Below, piece by piece: positions 52,720 to 56,617 of a DNA stretch of 56,617 nt. Source of the stretch: Paludibacteraceae bacterium (lineage in GTDB: Bacteria; Bacteroidota; Bacteroidia; Bacteroidales; Paludibacteraceae); the NCBI GenBank assembly GCA_028694215.1, contig JAQUTW010000011.1, positions 1 to 56,617 on the forward strand, in the 5' to 3' direction. The notes beneath the pieces are model-generated. The model worked only from the letters and a program-made list of their open reading frames with translations, had not been told where the DNA came from and did not search any database. Numbering within the stretch: position 1 is the first letter of the stretch; each line of letters begins with the position of its first letter. Both the position numbers and the translations under genes were made by a program.

Positions 52720-53456
52720 ACGGAGATATTATTATCTTCTCTGTTTATTAAAGATTTCTCGTTATCAGAATAATATATAATTTCACGTTCTACATAGTAA
52801 GTTGGCACATTGTTCATATAAGCAGTTCTTGTAACCCAATTTGCCAAAGAATCAAATGTATAGGTAAATACAAATTTGTTTTCAAGTTCTTTTTGCGCAT
52901 TATATTGATCCATTTCTGTTTGATTACCGTTTTCATCTATCACATAATTATATTGGGTCAAAAAATTACCTTTGGAATCAAATTGAATTTGTTCCACAAT
53001 ATGATCATTTTTATCATATTTAAAATTGAATTTACAAACCAAATCTCCATTATTATCAAATCTGTTCATTTCAATACGGTTGCCCCGTCTGTTATATTTG
53101 TAATTACTACTAATGATTAAATCGCCTTCAGGAGTATAACGTTGCATGCCGGTACGTACGCCATTGTCGTCGTATGAATAGATATATTTACTTTCTATTT
53201 CATTGTCATCGTAGTACCAATATTCCAATGTTTTATTACCTTCTTTGTTAAATGTAGAGAATGAATTTTCCCAAAAACGCCATCTGAGATGTTCGCCTTT
53301 TGTAACCTTGTCGGAATCTGTAAGCATAGCTGCATAAGAGCTGCTTTTGATTGATTTCACATGACCATTAAGTGCTAAAACTTTCAAATCATTGCTTTGT
53401 TGACATCCAATAAGTGCCAAAGGCAACAAAAGGGCTAAAAATGTTTTTGATTTCAT
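52710..53456 (-). CDS. YD/RHS-like repeat lipoprotein inserted in the V-ATPase operon
   Basis: A 248-residue lipoprotein (signal MKSKTFLALLLPLALIGC, Cys18). Repeats of about 20-22 residues with the pattern Y-x-D-x-N-G-x (YSYDDNGVRTG, YKYNRRGNRIE, FKYDKNDHIVE, YVIDENGNQTE) form an RHS/YD-type beta structure over about residues 60-200. A further edge repeat is TFDSLANWV. Function unknown; such small repeat lipoproteins are common and variable in Bacteroidales. It is not a V-ATPase subunit. It follows the SDR gene by 20 nt and overlaps ntpD by 10 nt. Confidence 0.85.
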   Translation of the reverse strand: MKSKTFLALLLPLALIGCQQSNDLKVLALNGHVKSIKSSSYAAMLTDSDKVTKGEHLRWRFWENSFSTFNKEGNKTLEYWYYDDNEIESKYIYSYDDNGVRTGMQRYTPEGDLIISSNYKYNRRGNRIEMNRFDNNGDLVCKFNFKYDKNDHIVEQIQFDSKGNFLTQYNYVIDENGNQTEMDQYNAQKELENKFVFTYTFDSLANWVTRTAYMNNVPTYYVEREIIYYSDNEKSLINREDNNISVWQ

Positions 53457-53476
53457 AGTTGTTATTTTTAAAGTGT

Positions 53477-54196
53477 TTATATTCTTTCGTATATTGCACG
53501 TGGCATTATCTTAAACAAAAAAGCGATTAAGCACCAACGTTTTGTGATGTATGCAACTTTCTTCTTGTTTTTTATGGCCTTATATATTTGTGTTACAGCT
53601 TTATTGACAGGTGCTACCCAAAATAAACCATCTCCTTTTGCCATTGCGGTATCTACAAGTCCGGGGCGAATATCTGTAATATAAATCTGCTTATTCAATT
53701 TATTTGCCTTTTGCCGCAAACCTTCCATATAATTGCTTTGATATGCCTTAGAAGCATTATATGTCGGAGCTGCAGCACTTCCACGCAAACTGGCCAAAGA
53801 CGATATACCGACAATATGTCCACCATTGTGTTGGGCAAAATAATTGAAAATCCAGTCAATGACAGCAGTAAAACCTAATACGTTGGTTGCAATCGTTTTT
53901 TGTTCTATTTCAGGGGATAATGTTTTATTTATATCTCCCGTACCAGCACTGATAATACACAAATTACATTCTCCCAATCTATTCATCAGACTTTCAAAAT
54001 TATTGGAAACAGTATCAATATTACTTACGTCAAATTGCTGTATTTCAATATTACGCGGATATTCATTTCGTAAATCTTGCAATAAATTCAGTCGTCGTCC
54101 GGTAATTCCGACTTTATAACCGTCTTTTACGAGTTGTAATGTCAGTTCTTTACCTATGCCGGAAGTTGCTCCTATTATTATTGCTGTTTTACACAT
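53477..54196 (-). CDS. Short-chain dehydrogenase/reductase inserted in the V-ATPase operon
   Basis: A 239-residue classical SDR. The NAD(P)-binding motif is GATSGIG (Gly8 to Gly14), the NNAG-type motif reads SAGTG, and the catalytic set is Ser in VGISSLAS plus Tyr and Lys in YNASK. TGRRLN after beta-2 favours NADP(H). The C-terminus ends in a hydrophobic stretch (WCLIAFLFKIMPRAIYERI), as in membrane-associated SDRs that act on lipids or steroids. The substrate is unknown. It starts 18 nt after ntpB and precedes the YD lipoprotein. Neither is part of a standard V-ATPase operon, so the pair looks inserted. Confidence 0.93.
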   Translation of the reverse strand: MCKTAIIIGATSGIGKELTLQLVKDGYKVGITGRRLNLLQDLRNEYPRNIEIQQFDVSNIDTVSNNFESLMNRLGECNLCIISAGTGDINKTLSPEIEQKTIATNVLGFTAVIDWIFNYFAQHNGGHIVGISSLASLRGSAAAPTYNASKAYQSNYMEGLRQKANKLNKQIYITDIRPGLVDTAMAKGDGLFWVAPVNKAVTQIYKAIKNKKKVAYITKRWCLIAFLFKIMPRAIYERI

Positions 54197-54214
54197 TATT
54201 TTGCGTTTAAATTT

Positions 54215-55534
54215 TTACGCTTTCCAATATTTATCTACCAACGCTTGCTTGATATTAACCTCTTCGGGTTTAAAGTGCTCGGCAAACAAGTGCCAAGCCA
54301 CATCAAGCATTTGGGTGGTATTGATATTTACGTCAATGGCCAGAATTTCAGACGAATAGTCTTTGGCAAAAGCCAAACAGCGATTGTCGTAATCGGTCAA
54401 GTCGAAACCGTTTTCCAATTTCGTTTTTGCATTGGCGGCATCGGCATAAAGGCGCACGGCGGCGTTCATTACCTGCGGGTGGTCTTCGCGCGTTTTCTTG
54501 CCGGCCACAAGCTGTTTCAGACGCGACAGCGAGCGGAACGGATCGACAATAACTTTACCAATATCCGAATCGCGACGCAGATAGAGTTGACCTTCGGTAA
54601 TGTAACCCGTGTTGTCTGGAATGGCGTGCGTAATGTCGCCACCCGAAAGGGTTGTAACCGCAATAATGGTGATGGAACCGCCTTCGGGGAACTGCACAGC
54701 TTTTTCGTAAATTTTCGCCAAATCGGAATAGAGCGAACCGGGCATTGAGTCTTTTGACGGGATTTGGTCCATACGGTTCGACACGATAGCCAAAGCATCG
54801 GCATAAAGAGTCATATCTGTCAGCAGCACAAGCACTTTCTGATTTTTCTCTACCGCGAAATATTCGGCTGCCGTCAATGCCATATCGGGAATAAGCAAGC
54901 GTTCTACCGGCGGATTTTCGGTTGTATTTACAAACGATACGATACGGTCGAGCACACCGGCATTGTTAAATACATTTTTAAAATAGAGGTAATCGTCGTT
55001 GGTCAGTCCCATACCGCCGAGAATAATTTTGTCGGCTTCGGCACGCAAAGCCACGTTGGCCATTACCTGATTGTAAGGTTGGTCAGGGTCGGCAAAAAAT
55101 GGAATTTTCTGTCCCGAAACCAAGGTGTTGTTCAGGTCGATACCTGCAATACCGGTAGCAATCAGTTCGCTTGGCTGTTTACGACGCACCGGATTTACCG
55201 AAGGTCCGCCAATTTCCACTTCCGTACCTTCTACTTCGGGTCCGCCATCAATCGGATCGCCGTATGCATTGAAGAACCGTCCTGCCAACTGTTCGCTTAC
55301 CTTTAATGACGGCGCTTTGCCCAAAAATACTACTTCGGCATTGGTAGGAATACCTTCTGTTCCTTCAAAAACCTGCAACGTAATGTCGTTGCCCATAATT
55401 TTTACCACCTGAGCCAACTTTCCGTTTACGGTTGCCAACTCGTCGTTGCCCACACCATCCGCTTTGAGCGAGCAAGTCGCTTTGGTGATAGCGGTAATTT
55501 TAGTGTAGATTTTCTGAAATGCTTTTGTTGCCAT
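54215..55534 (-). CDS. ntpB: V-type ATP synthase subunit B
   Basis: The non-catalytic nucleotide-binding subunit of the A3B3 head. The 439-residue protein has the N-terminal barrel (VNGKLAQVVKIMGNDITLQVFEGT, FLGKAPSLKV), then GRFFNAYGDPIDGGPEVEG, the modified P-loop region SGQKIPFFADPDQPYNQ, and the conserved VLLTDMTLYADALA and GSITIIAVTTLSGGDITHAIPDNTGYITEGQLYL. It appears complete. The usual catalytic subunit A gene follows upstream (from 56385), separated by a transposase unit. Confidence 0.96.
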   Translation of the reverse strand: MATKAFQKIYTKITAITKATCSLKADGVGNDELATVNGKLAQVVKIMGNDITLQVFEGTEGIPTNAEVVFLGKAPSLKVSEQLAGRFFNAYGDPIDGGPEVEGTEVEIGGPSVNPVRRKQPSELIATGIAGIDLNNTLVSGQKIPFFADPDQPYNQVMANVALRAEADKIILGGMGLTNDDYLYFKNVFNNAGVLDRIVSFVNTTENPPVERLLIPDMALTAAEYFAVEKNQKVLVLLTDMTLYADALAIVSNRMDQIPSKDSMPGSLYSDLAKIYEKAVQFPEGGSITIIAVTTLSGGDITHAIPDNTGYITEGQLYLRRDSDIGKVIVDPFRSLSRLKQLVAGKKTREDHPQVMNAAVRLYADAANAKTKLENGFDLTDYDNRCLAFAKDYSSEILAIDVNINTTQMLDVAWHLFAEHFKPEEVNIKQALVDKYWKA

Positions 55535-55583
55535 ATATTTTTATTGTTTTTATTTTTTGCGTGATTTTTAATTTATATGTTTT

Positions 55584-55649
55584 ATCCCGTTAGGGATTGT
55601 CGATTTATAGAAATTTTGGTAGTACAAATTGACATTCCGTTAGGAATGT
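55584..55649. repeat. Left flank of the second transposase: compound palindrome
   Basis: ATCCC-GTTA-GGGAT (55584-55597) and ACATTCC-GTTA-GGAATGT (55632-55649) lie about 34 nt apart. The same pair, in the same order and spacing, recurs at 56313-56379, so the two are direct repeats of a compound REP-like unit bracketing the transposase gene. Confidence 0.85.
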
Positions 55650-55656
55650 TCCATTT

Positions 55657-56118
55657 TTATAATAGCGATTTAAAAATATATTTTTCATCAAATTCAACCT
55701 TAAAGTCTTTCAATATTTTTAGATATTCATCTTGAAATGATTGTTTTGTATGGTGTTGTTTTTGATTATTGACATAATTTGCAACTGCATTTATTTGTGA
55801 ATGACTATAAGAAAATGCACCATATCCTGCTTGCCAATAAAACTTGCCATTTACCAACTTTTCCTGATTGATCCATAAAGACGAATCTCGCTTAATCTCC
55901 TGTATTAAATGCGATAATGATTCTGTTGGATTATATCCAAAAAACAAATGTAAATGATCTGACATTCCACCAATAGCAATCATCTTATGACCATTATTTT
56001 GCAAAATCGTTGTTATATATTGTTGCAAACGTTCTGCCCACGTTTCGGAAATAATTCCTTCCCGATTGCGAACAGCAAAAATTGCGTGTATATATAATTG
56101 TGTATATGTGTTTGCCAT
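55657..56118 (-). CDS. IS200/IS605-type Y1 transposase TnpA
   Basis: A compact single-strand transposase of 153 residues, starting at 56118 (MANTYTQLYIHAIFAV); the ATG at 56133 lies inside a palindrome and is unlikely. The HUH motif is His55-Leu-His57 (SDHLHLFFG) and the catalytic tyrosine is probably Tyr115 in AVANYVNNQ, followed by KQHH. WINQEKLVNGKFYWQAGYGAFSYS is typical of this group. It is intact. It lies between ntpA and ntpB and is bracketed by palindrome pairs. No tnpB or IscB accompanies it. It has a palindrome family distinct from the RAYT at 20908. Confidence 0.93.
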   Translation of the reverse strand: MANTYTQLYIHAIFAVRNREGIISETWAERLQQYITTILQNNGHKMIAIGGMSDHLHLFFGYNPTESLSHLIQEIKRDSSLWINQEKLVNGKFYWQAGYGAFSYSHSQINAVANYVNNQKQHHTKQSFQDEYLKILKDFKVEFDEKYIFKSLL

Positions 56119-56130
56119 TTGTATTTGGTA

Positions 56131-56192
56131 CATTCCTATGGAATGCTTTTTGTTATGGATTTTTTCTACAAACCGTTAATGCCTACAGCATT
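56131..56192. repeat. Additional short palindromes 5' of the transposase
   Basis: CATTCC-TAT-GGAATG (56131-56145) and AATGC-CTACA-GCATT (56178-56192) are further small hairpins of similar design. The region 56134-56384 holds these, a weaker symmetric TCTACGGCATTTAA stretch near 56250 and the right flank pair, with no gene. Confidence 0.7.
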
Positions 56193-56312
56193 TTTAGGAT
56201 TGTCTGATTGTTTATCGTTTTTTATCCCCTCTGCATCATTAAATTTCTACGGCATTTAATTTTGAATATATTATTGCTCTTTTTACTCCAATCATTAATT
56301 TTGTCTGAATTT

Positions 56313-56379
56313 ATCCCGTTAGGGATTGTCAATTTGTAAAAACTTACTGATATATTATAACGACATTCCATAGGAATGT
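56313..56379. repeat. Right flank of the second transposase: compound palindrome
   Basis: ATCCC-GTTA-GGGAT (56313-56326) and ACATTCC-ATA-GGAATGT (56363-56379) repeat the left pair at 55584-55649. It ends 6 nt past the ntpA stop codon. Confidence 0.85.
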
Positions 56380-56384
56380 ACCTT

Positions 56385-56617
56385 CTATTCTTTTATCTGC
56401 TTTTCTGCCAAAACCGCATTCAATTCTTTCAGATATTTTTTGAACTGTTCGCTATGGAATTCGCTATAATTCATCTGTTTGCAGATATTAATTACTTTCT
56501 TGAAATAATTATCCACATCGTTGAAGTTATCGAAATCGTAATCGTGGTGGCAAATATCCATTACGAGGTTGAGCATAAATTCCTGACGTTCGAGCGGACA
56601 AACCGAGTCGATTTTGT
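56385..56617 (-). CDS. ntpA: V-type ATP synthase subunit A, C-terminal end (partial)
   Basis: The gene runs off the window edge; only the last 77 codons are visible. The frame from 56617 reads KIDSVCPLERQEFMLNLVMD and continues with ICHHDYDFDNF and INICKQMNYSEFHSEQFKKY to the stop at 56385, which fits the helical C-terminal end of the catalytic A subunit of Bacteroidetes V-ATPases. The internal ATG at 56576 is not a start. Position immediately upstream of ntpB supports the call. The catalytic P-loop lies outside the window. Confidence 0.85.
   Translation of the reverse strand, partial: KIDSVCPLERQEFMLNLVMDICHHDYDFDNFNDVDNYFKKVINICKQMNYSEFHSEQFKKYLKELNAVLAEKQIKE

Overview
The window looks like a chromosomal piece of an anaerobic member of the Bacteroidales. 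The evidence is Bacteroidetes-type promoters (TTG/TTTG, about 17-20 nt, then TAnnTTTG) before many genes; families typical of the phylum (DUF4835/PorD-like, DUF4837, DUF4827, DUF4199); a V-type rather than F-type ATP synthase; pyruvate:ferredoxin oxidoreductase; and an AT-rich background. No rRNA, integrase, reverse transcriptase or CRISPR array was seen. Nothing was searched against a database; family names are recognised from the protein sequences.

Layout. (1) 1-2.1 kb: serB, a promoter followed by a possible structured RNA, and a C-terminal remnant of a formylglycine-generating-enzyme-like (FGE-like) gene. (2) 2.1-14.2 kb, minus strand: the purine cluster purE-L-C-M-N-H, an M13 peptidase lipoprotein and purD, with a leader that carries an intrinsic terminator just before purE. 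(3) 14.2-18.2 kb, minus: small membrane protein, rlmN, DUF4837 lipoprotein, small membrane protein, pdxA. (4) 18.4-20.8 kb, plus: PhoH-type ATPase and an AI-2E-family permease. (5) 20.8-23.1 kb: a REP/RAYT locus (Y1 transposase, palindromic repeats inside, before and after it) enclosing an FGE-like gene whose C-terminus looks like a diversity-generating-retroelement (DGR) variable region. (6) 23.1-33.7 kb, minus: a 13-gene run from DUF4199 to recN (GT2, nitroreductase, DUF6452/DUF6048-like pair, GH10-like hydrolase, kdsB, pyrH, separate coaC and coaB, DUF4835, recN). (7) 33.8-35.1 kb: tRNA-Arg(TCT) and a GC-rich, 5'-truncated BACON/C-type-lectin-like gene, also DGR-target-like. (8) 35.3-45.3 kb, plus: thrA, DUF4827 lipoprotein, glmM, OPT transporter, nifJ. 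(9) 45.4-49.6 kb, minus: overlapping metF, metH activation domain, metH core and luxS. (10) 49.7 kb to the end, minus: V-ATPase ntpA(partial)-B-D-I-K, with an SDR gene and a YD-repeat lipoprotein between B and D, and a second Y1 transposase flanked by a different palindrome family between A and B.

Most of the window is housekeeping metabolism: IMP synthesis, the activated-methyl cycle, aspartate-family amino acids, amino-sugar and KDO precursors, CoA, and ion-motive energy. The unusual content is in the accessory patches: two REP/RAYT-like units, three lectin-fold or FGE-like genes with variable-looking C-termini and palindromes just downstream, a probable attenuator before the purine operon, and foreign genes inside the V-ATPase operon.
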